From Salpingoeca rosetta (lineage: Eukaryota > Opisthokonta > Choanoflagellata > Craspedida > Salpingoecidae): a DNA stretch of 51,499 nt. Positions 19,434 to 30,730 of this stretch are shown here, piece after piece. The notes beneath the pieces were generated by a model that saw only the letters and a list, made by a program, of their open reading frames with translations, did no database searches and had not been told where the DNA came from. The position numbers and the translations under genes are program-made. Where the stretch lies: assembly GCF_000188695.1 (NCBI RefSeq), contig NW_004754914.1, positions 1,008,048 through 1,059,546 on the forward strand. Reading direction: 5' to 3'. Within the stretch, counting starts at the first letter, position 1; every line of letters begins with the position of its first letter.

Positions 19434-22400
19434 ATGACGAAGACGGGTGCGGATGGCCACGGTGGTGCTGGTGGTGCTGGGCTTGAAGATGGGCTGGCGC
19501 GGAAGCGAGCAAAGCAACAAGAAGACGGAGGAGAGAATGGCACAGAAGCAGTGAGGAGGAGGGAAGAGAAGAATGCCGGTGGCACCGGAAACGATGGTGG
19601 GAACGATGGTGATGAGAAGAGGAAGGATCCTCGCTCTCGTGCGGAGGAGGATGACGATGATGGCAACGGTGATGATAGTATGCAGGATGTGCGCGAAGCA
19701 CAGGAGCAGCTGCATCAGGAGACCGCAACGACTGCTGCTTCATTGAAAGGCGTTGTCATCGATGTGGTGTTGCCTGCTGGCGGCATCGGCGTTCGCACAG
19801 GCTCGGTGACGCCGAAACAGGTGAGATCATGAGATGGCAGCACTTTGCAGCAGCAAGTGTCACCGTGTTTTCCGTCGCGTCGTGTGTTGTTGTTCCCACT
19901 ACTCCCACTGCTCTCACCGCTCTCACTGCTCTCATGGTTCTCACTGCTCTCACTGCTCCCGCTGCTCCCACTGCTCTCATTGCTCTCGCTCCTCTCACTG
20001 CTCCCACTGCTCCCACTGCTCTCGCTCCTCTCACTGCTCCCGATGCTCCCGTGTTCTTACCTTTCGCGTGCCCGCATGCAGTACTGGGTGCTGCAGGGAA
20101 AGCCGTTGCTGTACTACACAATCTCCACGATGCTTGCTGTCCCCGGCGTGCGCCGGGTGGTCGTGCCGATCGCCGCAAACTGTCTGGAGAAGAGCGCGGG
20201 CTGGCTCAGGGACTGGCGGCTTGAGCACGAGGCTGAGCGCGTGCTGTTTGTTCAGGGTGGTGCAAGCAGGCACGCGTCCATCAAACGCGGCCTCGACGCT
20301 ATTCACTCGAAGCCCTCACACCCAAACGTCGTCGTTGTCCATGACGCCGTCAGGTATGGGCGCAGCCATGCTGTTTGCTGGAGTTAGCAAGCACCACAGC
20401 ACCCAATGCTAGCCTTGCCTGCAGGCAACCAAGTACACGCCCACACCACTGACAACGAGTCAAAGCAACACTCACACACAGACACACACATGCACACACA
20501 TGCACACACATGCACACACACAGACACATACATGCACACTCACTCACCACTGTTCGGTTGCATTCATGCATGCATCCGTCTGTCCTGTTGAACAAAGGCC
20601 CTTTGTGGATGCAAAGACAGTGCTTAACGTCGCAGCAGCTGCAGCGCAGCACCAAGCAGGTGTGTATGAACATGCATGCGTGCAAGTGATAGAGTGATTG
20701 CAGGGGCGGGCGATGCAATGCGCTTCACCTTGCCTGCAAGCAGCAGTAGTACCTGATCGTTCATGACTGCTATGGCGCCGAAAATATTTGAGGGGAGGGT
20801 TGCTCATGTTTGCTCTGCTTTTACGTTTTGTTCGTGGTGCAGCTGGATCTGTACTACCTCTTGTCTCGACAGTCATCAAACCAAACGCTGATGGCTTCCT
20901 TGAAGAGTCGCTCGACCGATCCCAGTATCGCGCAAGCCAAACGCCACAGGTAACATGTGCTTGCAGGGATCCAATTTAGTTTGTGTGTGTGTGTGGGTGG
21001 GTGGGTGTGTGGGTGGGTTGGGTGTAGCTGTGTGGGTGTGGGTGTTTGCGAGCAGTCCATGGTTCTGCTTACCTTCACACTGGTACATCTCTCACCCCGC
21101 CCTCACAATTTTGCTGATGCAGGCATTCTCGCTGGAGGCGCTTATGAAAGCATATGAAAGCTGTTCGGCACATGATATTGAACACGGCACAGAGGTGCTG
21201 CACCTGGTGCTCAAGTACGCTGGTGTTCGCGCCAAGCTCGTTGACTGCCAGCCAAACGTGTGGAAGGTCACCTACAAGCAGGACTTGCATGCTGCTGAGC
21301 AACTGGCTGCCCAACGGATGCGACAGGTTTGCCTATCTGTGTGTATCTGTGATGTGATATGTGTGTGTGTTTGCGTGTGCGTGTGTCGCGGTGCCTGCTC
21401 TGCGTCCTCTCAACAGCATGAGCATGTACTTGCTTTGAACAGTCTGCCTTTGTGTCTTGTTCATCTCACGCTGTATGCTATGGCACGTGTTACCGTGTCT
21501 TTCAGGTTGCCATTGTCTTTGGCGGAGGTCGAGGCATTGGACGACACGTGGTGAAAGGGTTTCGAGAGCGCGGCATGCAGGTTCGCGATTCTGTGCCTGC
21601 AGGAAGTGGGGAGGGGGAGGAACTTGCCTCAATTGCTATGTTCTTCGTGCACACCCTTTCAGCATTGTCAACTCCATTGTCCTGTGTGAACGGCTGCCAT
21701 TCCAGCTCAACCGCATACACTTGCTTCTCCCTCCTGCACATGTGTGTGTGTTTGTGCGAGTGTCCGTACCTGTCCTCACATTGTTGTGGTCATCACGCCT
21801 TCACACGCGTGTGTGCATTGATGTTGCCTTTCACGGCTGCAGGTTGCGGTGGTTGCGCGGACAGAGGAAGAGGTGGCACATGTGGCAAAGGAGTACGGCT
21901 GCATGGCAATATGCGCAGATGTGGGAAACTCACAGCATGTGGACGACGCCTACGCACAAGTGCTCGCCAAGTACAAGCGCGTGGATGTTGTTGTCAACTG
22001 TGCCGGCGTGGCCCTGCTTCGTTCCATTGCGGAAACGGTATGTATCTCGTGATTTTTTATTTTTTTTTGCATTCTGTGTATCTGGCCATGCGACAGGCCC
22101 CCTGGCCTTGTCATGTCACACATCTTTCCTCGTTGTGTGTGTGTGTGTGTGTGTGTGTGCATGTGTCATCACCTTGCTGTTTGCATGTCTCTCTATGGCT
22201 GCGCGTTTCGTTTTGTTCCCTGTGCGTATCCAATGACGTCACCACACACTCACGAGTCATTCGTATGTATTGTATGTATGCTGCGTGTGTTGATTTGCGG
22301 TGTGTGCTCCCCACTATCAAGACGGATGAAGCGTGGCAGAACATAATGACATCCAATCTGAGCGGCTGCTTCTATTCCTCACGGCGCGCCCTCGCAAGTG

Positions 22401-23156
22401 CGTGCAGTGTGTACAGTAACCTGACGTGTGCGGCCATTTAGTGTGCCAGTCAAGTCGAAATGCACGTGTGCGTGTTGTGTTCACCGCTTGCTGTGGTGCC
22501 ACGTCCCGTGTTGCTCGTCGCTAACGCAAAAACGAACACCTTGCTTGCTTGCAGGCATGCAAGAGCAAGTCCATGGTGGTGTCATCATCAACGTGGGATC
22601 AAGGTACAATACTTGTTGATGCAAGTTGGGGACTTTCGACAGGGGTGGTTCATCCCCAGGCATGACCATGTGCAACATACATTGCTCGGGGCTAGAATGC
22701 TTGCTGTTTTGGCACGAGTCACTTCAGCCACATGAGCCATAGGCTCTGTAGGCTAAGACAGCCACCACCCAGATGATCAGCATGGCTGTAACCGTTACGT
22801 TAAACTCAACTCATATCATTGCCCTCTGCTTGCCATGCTTACTTGTTTTCTGTGACTCGTGTCAACAGCGCGGCGCAAGGTGGACGGGAGGGCCAGTCGG
22901 CCTACGCAGCCTCCAAGGCCGGTATTGCATGCTTGACCGAGACACTGGCGTTGGAAGGCAAGCCACACAACGTTGTCGCTTACTGCGTCGTTCCACGCCG
23001 AACCTACACCAGCATGCGCACAACCATGTATCCCGATGAGGTCAGTTTTTGGCTTGGTTTGTGCTCGCATGCAGGCAGCTGAGAAGCTGCTGGCACGCAC
23101 ACACGCACGCACACACACACGCACACACACACACACACGCACACACACACACACAC

Positions 23157-23229
<73 letters not shown>

Positions 23230-23338
23230 CATGTCCGCTACATTTTGAGTGCACACACGCACACACACACACGGCACGACGTGCCTTTCAGACTCATTGG
23301 AGGAGGGATTGCACCCCATAGCTCCTCTCTCACGCATA

Positions 23339-23395
<57 letters not shown>

Positions 23396-23549
23396 TACAC
23401 ACACACGTACACACACACACACTGCACACGCATGCACATGTTAGGATGCGTCGGACTGCCTTGCTGCGCGGGACGTGGCTGCGCTGATTGTGTCTGTGGC
23501 CATGGCACCGAACGTGCTCTTATCCGGCCAGGCATTCTACGCAAAGTGA
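19434..23549 (+). CDS. CRPPA: ISPD/CRPPA cytidylyltransferase fused to a short-chain dehydrogenase
   Basis: Eleven in-phase exons: 19434-19820, 20082-20353, 20598-20659, 20843-20949, 21123-21326, 21506-21580, 21843-22037, 22322-22397, 22555-22603, 22869-23040, 23445-23549; 567 aa. After a charged Gly/Glu/Asp-rich leader (about 1-108) comes an IspD-type domain. It has LPAGG (113-117), Arg121, PKQ (127-129), HDAVRPF (216-222) and WKVTYK (323-328), the nucleotide-binding and catalytic motifs of CDP-ribitol/CDP-methylerythritol synthases. The PLVSTV block matches animal ISPD. Residues 345-567 form a short-chain dehydrogenase with GGGRGIG (350-356), Arg375 after strand 2 (suggesting NADP), NCAG (421-424), Asn446, Ser475, Tyr488 and Lys492, a complete catalytic tetrad. 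ISPD makes CDP-ribitol for glycan chains. The dehydrogenase could reduce ribulose-5-phosphate to ribitol-5-phosphate, as in Haemophilus Bcs1/Acs1 fusions. That activity is inferred. Confidence 0.95.
19898..20048. repeat. CTGCTCTCA/CTGCTCCCA 9-bp minisatellite in ISPD intron 1
   Basis: Roughly 16 tandem, slightly diverged 9-bp units fill the centre of the first intron (19821-20081). Because 9 is divisible by three, all three plus frames stay open as short peptide repeats (SHC, TAL, LLS). The intron has a stop codon four codons after the donor and is not coding. Confidence 0.88.
23091..23224. repeat. (CA)n joined directly to (CT)18 in ISPD intron 10
   Basis: A ~95-bp CA-rich array passes directly into a pure CT array at 23189, near the splice donor of exon 10. 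A second CA tract lies at 23341-23392 in the same intron. Confidence 0.9.
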
Positions 23550-23829
23550 CACACGCACACGCACACACACATGTACGCACACACATGTACGCACACGCAC
23601 ACGCACACGCACACGCACACACACACATTCAATCACATGAGCACGTCTCGCTTCGCTCGCTGTGGGGTTTGTATGTTGTTTAATGGAACAAGTCGAATAG
23701 CTGCATCATCGAATTCACGTGTCACAACAAGAAGCCAGACTGCACCCATCCGGTCCCTCTCCTCTTGCACCAGCGCCTCCAAACCACACACACCCAACAA
23801 AACACGCCATGGCAACACCCCCCCCCCCA

Positions 23830-23904
<75 letters not shown>

Positions 23905-23952
23905 TGCCGGCACTTCCGCCATCGAGTCAAGAGGTGGGTCACCTCCGTGCCG
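23550..23952. other. Convergent intergenic region between ISPD and the epsin gene
   Basis: This 403-bp spacer between two opposing stop codons contains CA-rich sequence at 23550-23630, a C10 homopolymer at 23819-23828 and (CA)~36 at 23831-23902. I see no coding sequence. Confidence 0.8.
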
Positions 23953-24814
23953 TCACATCTCGACTTTGCTCAGTTCCAGCACGAGTGCAAGCTGTTCTTC
24001 CTCCGCCCTCCTCTCCTCCTCAATAAACTGCCGGAAGCGCGCCTCTGCAACGCTGCGCCGCTTTGCCTCGGCCAACTCAGCATCTTCTTCCTCGTCCTCT
24101 TCCCCATCGTCGTCGTCGCTCGCGTGTGCACCACCCGACACACCATTGGTGTGCACGACATGCTGGGGTGCTGCTGTCGTTGTTGTGGCCGTTGTCGGCG
24201 AAAGTGTGGCGGAGACGGGCTCTTGAAGGGATGGTGGCTGTGACTGTGGAGGTGGTGCTGTCGTGATGGCAGGCGGTGGTGGCGGCTGTTGGTATTGATG
24301 GGTGGGCTGGTGTTGCGGTTGCTGATGTTGGTGTTGGTGTTGCTGCTGGTGCTGGTGCTGGTGGCTGTAGTGTGGGGACTGTGGGCCTGCCAGTGGCTGT
24401 ACATACGCTGGCTGCTGGGAGGCGTGCGAGGCTGCGCGTGCGGAGATGGAGGCGGTGGCGCGGGACGGGTGGGCTGTGCGCGCGGCATGCTGCTGGCGAA
24501 CAAGCTGCATGGGATCATAGTACCCGCTGCTTGGGTCCTCCCCGTGTGTCAGCAGCACAGGGTCCACAAGCGCCGAGTAGTCCGGCGCTGGCTGCTGTTG
24601 CCCGCCCGCAACACGCGTGTGCGCATACGGCACCGCATAAACGGGCTCCTCATTGCCGTTGCCGTTGTCAAATTGCCCGTGTTGCTGGCTATATGGCGTG
24701 CCTGCAGGCACGTGGTTGGAAGATGTGTACGCGTGCACGGATCCACCGCTGCGGACGAGTGGCTGATCGTACTCAGGCGAAGGTGGGCGGGGTGCACCAT
24801 AACCTTGTTGCTGC

Positions 24815-24846
<32 letters not shown>

Positions 24847-25117
24847 CGCCTGCTGTTGTTGCCACTGCTGGTGCGCCCGGCGCTGCCGTGCGATGCGTTC
24901 GGAGGTTGGCACGCTCCCGCCACGGGACAGCGGCGTGCCCTTGTTGGTGGGAGTCGCCGGCGTGGCTGGCGCTGTCACCGACGACGTTGTTGCTGCTGCT
25001 GCTGCTGCTGGTGTTCCTGGTGCCAACGTGGGATGCTGGTGTTGTGCCCATGTGCCAGCGTCAGCGTGGTGCCGGTTGGCAGGTGGGCGGGTGGGGAGTG
25101 GCCGTCCGTTTTGCCGC

Positions 25118-25149
<32 letters not shown>

Positions 25150-25478
25150 CGATGGCTGTTGGTGCTGCGGTGGTGGCGGCGGCGGGGACGATGTTGGTGG
25201 TGGGCCAAGCAGCTGCCCATGTGGTGCACTTGTTACGGCACCGTTGCCGTTGCCGTTGCCACTGCCACTGCCACCATCATCATAGACGAAAGGAGAGGCC
25301 ATGTTGTGGAAGCCGTAGCTTGAGGACTGCGAGCTGCTGCTTGGCTGTGAGTTGCCTGCATGCAAGCTCGGTCCGATGGATGAGGATGCCGAAGAGGAGA
25401 CAAACCCCGTGTTGTCATCCTCTTGTGCCCAACGGTCCAGCAGCTGAAGGACAACGCCCGCCTGCGCGCGCACTGGTT

Positions 25479-25553
<75 letters not shown>

Positions 25554-26616
25554 ATGAGCACACGTGTGAGGACTTGAAGGATGACACATCGCAGTGGTGT
25601 GGGAAGAGTCAACCACCACAGCCCGCAGTTGCGTGAGTCAGCAAGATGACTTTAGCTGAGTCACACACGTATGCACGTGATGAGCTCGTGCCTCTGCAGG
25701 ATGACAACTCACCAGCAGCACCACGATCGACGCCGTTCCTGTCCTTGTCAAAGTAGGTGAACGCTGCAAACCCGACACGGGCGAGCAGGCAACACGCAGG
25801 AGCGCAGGAGAGACAAAAATAGGGTGTCAGCGGGCGCAACAATAAAAGTACTCACAGGGTACACAACCTCCCGCGCGTGGTGGTGGTTCGGGGGATTGGT
25901 TTACCTCGCAGGGAAGCGATGTGAGTGCGCACGACGTAGATGTCAGTGATCAGGGTAGGGTTGCCGTTGCGAAGAATGTACTCAAACACGTGGAGCACCT
26001 GACAAAGCAGGCAGGCACTGTGAGCTTGGAAACGGCGGGCTAGCTGTGATGTGTGGAACAAACGTCACAGACATGCAGTGTTGCGCTTCTTTTGCAATTA
26101 CCACGACCATGCACACACATGTGCACACAAACAGTCACACACGCACACGCACACGCACATGCACGCACGCACACACACACACACGCACACACACACACAC
26201 ACACATGCACAGGTGCACAGTGGTCTCACCTTGAACGGGTGGGACCACAAGTGGCCTGAATCTTGGAGGCGCTTGGTGAAGACGCGCATCATCAGCTGTC
26301 GCTGGAATCTGTGCAGTGACACGATCACACAAGCACACAAGCACACAAGCACACAAGCGGTTGTTTCTGGTGAGATCGCCACACCCTCCCATCGAGAGCT
26401 GCATGGTGTACGCACGCACGCACATACGCATGGAGAGAAAGCAGGCCATCGAGAACCACTCGAGTGCACGCACGTGTCTTGCATGTCGACGATGATGGCG
26501 TCAAGCTGTTCCTGTGTTGGCGGGGTTTCGCCTTTGCATGTTGCTTCCTTTGCCAGAAGCTCGCACGCAGGGCGATTCTGCATACGGTGCTTTGCCGCCC
26601 TTCTCAAACCCGACAT
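23953..26616 (-). CDS. Epsin-like endocytic adaptor with ENTH domain and C-terminal UIM
   Basis: Five in-phase minus-strand exons (26474-26616, 26230-26308, 25905-25998, 25713-25763, 23953-25472) give 628 aa. Residues 1 to about 145 form an ENTH domain: LRRAAKHRM near the start, FTKRLQDSG, the HVFEYILRNG helix (family: L-x-YL-I-x-x-G) and FTYFDKDRNGVDRG (family: F-x-Y-x-D-x-x-G-x-D-x-G). ENTH domains bind PtdIns(4,5)P2 and bend membranes during clathrin-mediated endocytosis. The long last exon encodes a low-complexity Ser/Gly/Pro/Gln/His-rich region with a polyQ run, then an acidic stretch and a helix EEEQLALVLELSKVE at the very end. That helix fits a ubiquitin-interacting motif (acidic start, central Leu/Ala, Ser), although Leu replaces the usual Ala before Ser. 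I see no NPF or DPW motif. In animal epsins the UIMs usually follow ENTH directly. The exon 5 acceptor was chosen because only it keeps the ENTH helix in frame. Confidence 0.9.
25483..25551. repeat. (TG)n in epsin intron 4
   Basis: About 35 TG units ((CA)n in the gene's sense) end some 8 nt before the acceptor of the last exon. They sit where a pyrimidine tract would normally be. Confidence 0.9.
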
Positions 26617-26958
26617 GACGAGAGTGGTGATGTGGTGGTGTTGATGACGCTTTTCCTTCTTTCCTGCTGTGTCGCTCCAACCGTGTGTCTTGAGCTGTGG
26701 TGAATGCGCATGCGCACACGACCCCTCGCTTGGCTTGCTTGCTTGCTTGTGAGAACGATGTGTGTCTATGGTTGTGGTGTGTCTGTGGTTGTGGTGTGTG
26801 TGTGTGTGTGTCACGTCACATCACAAAGCGCGCGAGCAATCATCGAAGATGATGGATGGCTTCGAACCACCGCCATCACAACGACTACTCTATATGCTGT
26901 CGTATAGGCCATTTTCAATCCCCTCCAACAACAACCAAACCAACCAGCCAGAGCAACG
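26617..26958. promoter_or_regulatory. Divergent region upstream of the epsin gene and TMEM104 copy 1
   Basis: The epsin ATG (26616) and the ATG of the first TMEM104 5'-end copy (26959) face away from each other across 342 bp. The right half, from 26810, is the upstream part of the duplicated unit. It includes TCACGTCA at 26811-26818, which resembles a bZIP/CRE site. Confidence 0.5.
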
Positions 26959-27472
26959 ATGGCTGGCGGCGGCGTGGATGACGGCTCCACGTACTCACCC
27001 CTGGTATGATGTTGTTGATGTGTGTGTGTTGTTGTGCATGTATGTTGTTGTGCGCGTTGATGTGTTGTCAGCTCGTCTGCCAGCTTATGTGCCAGCTTGT
27101 GTGTCAGCTCGTCTGCCAGCTTGTGCTAGCTGGCTTGCTTGTGTCAACATGTGTGTGAGAGTTTGTCTTGTTGCCACGCTTGTCTGTGTTGAACCATCAC
27201 AACTCACAACACACCATCAACCCACCAACACATCGTGCAGGTGGGTGGCGTGTATGTCTTCAACTTGATCGTCGGCGCAGGCGCACTGGCCATGCCAAAG
27301 GCCTTCAGCGAGAGCGGTTACATTGGAGGTGCGTTATAGCAAATACAGCAGATGCAGCAAAGGCCACGCAGAAAGGGCTTTGCGGCTCCACACACGTGCA
27401 AACACAGCTGACACACAATCACACGCACGCACAAACACACAAACCACACACACGTTCCACACACACAGCCAC
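26810..27472 (+). repeat. TMEM104 5'-end duplication, copy 1
   Basis: This 663-bp segment is nearly identical to 27512-28194. It carries the presumed promoter, ATG exon 26959-27003, an intron, exon 27241-27328 and the start of the next intron. Differences from copy 2 are a missing 16-bp piece near 26839 and single-base length changes in C and T runs. Both coding exons are identical. A unique 39-bp spacer (27473-27511) separates the copies. Confidence 0.97.
26959..27328 (+). other. Duplicate first two coding exons of TMEM104
   Basis: Exon 26959-27003 (MAGGGVDDGSTYSPL) and exon 27241-27328 (VGGVYVFNLIVGAGALAMPK...) repeat TMEM104 exons 1 and 2 exactly, with intact donor and acceptor sites. Splicing from 27328 to exon 3 at 28323 would skip copy 2 and give the same protein. 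Copy 1 could therefore be an alternative promoter and start, an inert duplicate, or an assembly artefact. Confidence 0.8.
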
Positions 27473-27512
27473 TCAGTGTGTTCTACGAGGTCCCTCTAGT
27501 GCGCGGTCAGTG

Positions 27513-27520
27513 TCACGTCA
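27513..27520. promoter_or_regulatory. TCACGTCA CRE/bZIP-like site, copy 2
   Basis: The octamer is 167 bp upstream of the TMEM104 ATG and is also present in copy 1 at 26811-26818. The match is by motif only; no binding evidence is available. Confidence 0.3.
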
Positions 27521-27550
27521 CATCACAAAGCGCGCGAGCAATGAATCGTG

Positions 27551-27557
27551 TGAGTCA
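27551..27557. promoter_or_regulatory. TGAGTCA AP-1-like site found only in copy 2
   Basis: A perfect AP-1 heptamer lies in the 16-bp segment that copy 1 lacks. Seven-base matches occur by chance, so function is speculative. Confidence 0.3.
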
Positions 27558-27679
27558 TCATCGAAGATGATGGATGGCTTCGAACCACCGCCATCACAAC
27601 GACTACTCTATATGCCTGTCGTATAGGCCCATTTTTCAATCCCCTCCAACAACAACCAAACCAACCAGCCAGAGCAACG

Positions 27680-29658
27680 ATGGCTGGCGGCGGCGTGGAT
27701 GACGGCTCCACGTACTCACCCCTGGTATGATGTTGTTGATGTGTGTGTGTTGTTGTGCATGTATGTTGTTGTGCGCGTTGATGTGTTGTCAGCTCGTCTG
27801 CCAGCTTATGTGCCAGCTTGTGTGTCAGCTCGTCTGCCAGCTTGTGCTAGCTGGCTTGCTTGTGTCAACATGTGTGTGAGAGTTTGTCTTGTTGCCACGC
27901 TTGTCTGTGTTGAACCATCACAACTCACAACACACCATCAACCCACCAACACATCGTGCAGGTGGGTGGCGTGTATGTCTTCAACTTGATCGTCGGCGCA
28001 GGCGCACTGGCCATGCCAAAGGCCTTCAGCGAGAGCGGTTACATTGGAGGTGCGTTATAGCAAATACAGCAGATGCAGCAAAGGCCACGCAGAAAGGGCT
28101 TTGCGGCTCCACACACGTGCAAACACAGCTGACACACAATCACACGCACGCACAAACACACAAACCACACACACGTTTCCACACACACAGCCACAATGAC
28201 CCACACACATTCAGCACAAGGTTTTGTTCACATCTCGCGATCCCTGACTCAGCCCAGCTCATGTGCCTGTGCCATGTCGTCGTCGTGCGTGCGCGTATGA
28301 ATGTCGTGCTTGTGCTTGACAGGATGCATTCTCGTTGCTCTGCTTGCGGCCTTCTCGTACTTGACGGTCACCTTTATGATCGAGGCCATGGCCATCGCCA
28401 ACCGCTTTCGCCGCCACGAGGAGAGACAACGGCATGTGCAGGTATATGCTGCCCCGCATTGCTTCCGCGTCTTCGCATGCCGGTTGCACAGCGTCACCAA
28501 GCGCACCACTTTGCGTCGCACAACAACCATTAACAACAACAACAACAACAACAACCCTCTCCATCTTCGACGCTCACCCCCGCCACCAATCGCACTTTGA
28601 CCGTTATTGACAACGCTGCTGCCCGCCACATAGAGCTCCGAGGTTGCGCCCCTCATCAGTGAGTTTCGCACGCTCGTTATGTGTGTGTGTGTGCTGGGTG
28701 GGGCGCTGCAGCGTGTTGTGGTGTGGATAGGATTGCCAATGAAGGCAGCGTACGCGCAAAGTACACCCACTGACTTGTGTTTGCATCGTCACCACCCCAT
28801 CATCACCCCTGACACATCTGCGCAGATGAAACAGAGGCCGCCAATCCGTTTGAGATTACGCACCGCACAGAGATGGTGAGGGCAGGGACCACATGCGCAT
28901 GCGAATGGTTCGCCCATGCTTGAGCTTCTCTCGCACTCAGCACACTCGTATACATGGCTGGGCCTCTGCATCATCTTGTTTTGTACCACACAACCTCGCA
29001 CCCGTGCCCTCGCCCCTGTGTTCCCTCTCCAACATCTCACCGCGAGCGCCTCTCTCACGCTTTTCGCGCCATGTTCCGTTTGTGCAATCTAATCTCTCTG
29101 CGACACACGCACTGTCACGCTGGATGTGCTCCTTGTGCTGCTTGTTGTGCTGGTTGTGCTTGTGGTGCTTGTGCTTGTTGTGGTGGTGCTTGTGCTTGTT
29201 GTGGTGATGATGATGCCAGGCGGAGATGGCCAAGATGTTCTTCTCCACGTGGGGCCTTCGCTTCTTCTATGCATGCATCGTCATCTATCTCTACGGCGAC
29301 CTCTGCATCTACGTCGTCGCAATCCCAAAGTCCCTTCAGTCCGTCGCCTGGTGCGTGTATGTGTGATGTGTGATGTGTGTATGCGCGTGCGCGCGGGAAT
29401 AGTTGTGCTTGCTCCTGGCTCTCACACCCTTTCATACAACCTCGCACACACCCTCACTCACGCTTTCTCTCTCTGTCCTTCTCCATATATACACGCACAC
29501 AGCGGCAATCTTTCGCACCAGGCGCATTCGCACTCGCACCACGAGAACCACACCTATGCCCACCACCACTGCATGGGCACGCTCGACTCCCAGCAGGCAT
29601 ACTACGTCTTCCTGGTCAGACACACCGCTTCGCCGCTCGTCTTGTGTCTGCGTGTGTG

Positions 29659-29699
<41 letters not shown>

Positions 29700-30686
29700 G
29701 TGTGTGCGTGTGTGTTTCTGCTGATTGCTGCTTCCATGCCCAAGAGGTTTGTTTTCCACTCACTGCCATCGCCACTACCACCACCACAACTCCTCACCGC
29801 CGTTGTTGTCGCTGTGCATGCCAGACTGCATTTGCGGTGGTGCTCGGTCCCTTCTGCTTCTTCAATGCGCAGAAGACGAAAGCGCTGCAGATCTTCACCA
29901 CCGTCATGCGCTGGTCCACGTTCATCATCATGATCGTCATCGCCCTCATCGGCATTGCAAACAAAAAGGTCCCACACGCGCGTTTGTGTGTTTGTTTGTT
30001 TATTTGTTTGTTTGTTTGTTTGTTTGTTTGTTTGTTTGTTTGTTTGTTTGTTTGTTTGTTTGTTTGTTTGTTTGTTTGTTTCACTCATTGTCCACCACTC
30101 TATCCGTGCTTCTTACCTCATCCCCTGATCATCCTCACCTCACAACGCGTCTCCTCCCTTGACAACGCCCACCGACCCTCCAGGGCTTCAACCACGACGA
30201 CCACGTGCCGCATGCGTCTGACGTCAGCACTTTCAAGGCCACCGGACTTCCGGTCCTCTTTGGCGTCTCCATCTACTCGTTCATGTGCCATCACAGGTGC
30301 GTGTCGCTGACTGATGTCGGTTCACGTTGCCATGGCTCACATTCACGCACCAACAGCTGCACAGAGGGTGTGCCTGTGCGTATGTGTGTATTTGTGCGTG
30401 TATCCGTGCGATGAAGCAAGAGTCAACACAACAACCACGATAACTCCTCACCCCTCCCCCCTCCCCCAATCCTGACTGTTCACCAACTGATCACAGCTTG
30501 CCTTCGCTACTGACGCCGATTACGCGGAAGAAAACGCTTGGGACGGTGCTGTCGCTTGATTTCCTGCTGTGCTTCCTCTTCTACGCCCTCCTCTCCCTCA
30601 CCGCCGTCTTCAGGTTCCAAGGTCCGTGACGCAATGCAGACATTGTCGATGTTGTGACGCAATGTCCAAGTGGGAGCGCTGTGCCA

Positions 30687-30730
<44 letters not shown>

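Larger units (their letters stand above)
27512..28194 (+). repeat. TMEM104 5'-end duplication, copy 2
   Basis: This 683-bp second copy lies next to the rest of the TMEM104 gene. Relative to copy 1 it has an extra 16 bp near 27542-27557, which includes a perfect AP-1 heptamer TGAGTCA at 27551-27557, plus a few single-base homopolymer differences. Confidence 0.97.

Noticed and set aside
22604..22868. Repeat-free 265-bp ISPD intron 9, considered as a possible ncRNA host
   Set aside because: It is unusual only in lacking microsatellites; no snoRNA boxes, tRNA or stable palindrome were seen.
24276..25577. 433-codon plus-strand frame, and a 344-codon frame at 24289-25323, opposite the epsin gene
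   Set aside because: Both are antisense shadows of the Gln/Ser/Gly-rich last epsin exon. The minus frame has ENTH continuity and a UIM, while these have only Val/Leu/Arg-rich low complexity.
26865..26880. tRNA B-box-like GGTTCGAAGCC on minus (also in the second copy at about 27580)
   Set aside because: There is no matching A box at the correct distance and no cloverleaf. The motif is part of the duplicated TMEM104 upstream region.
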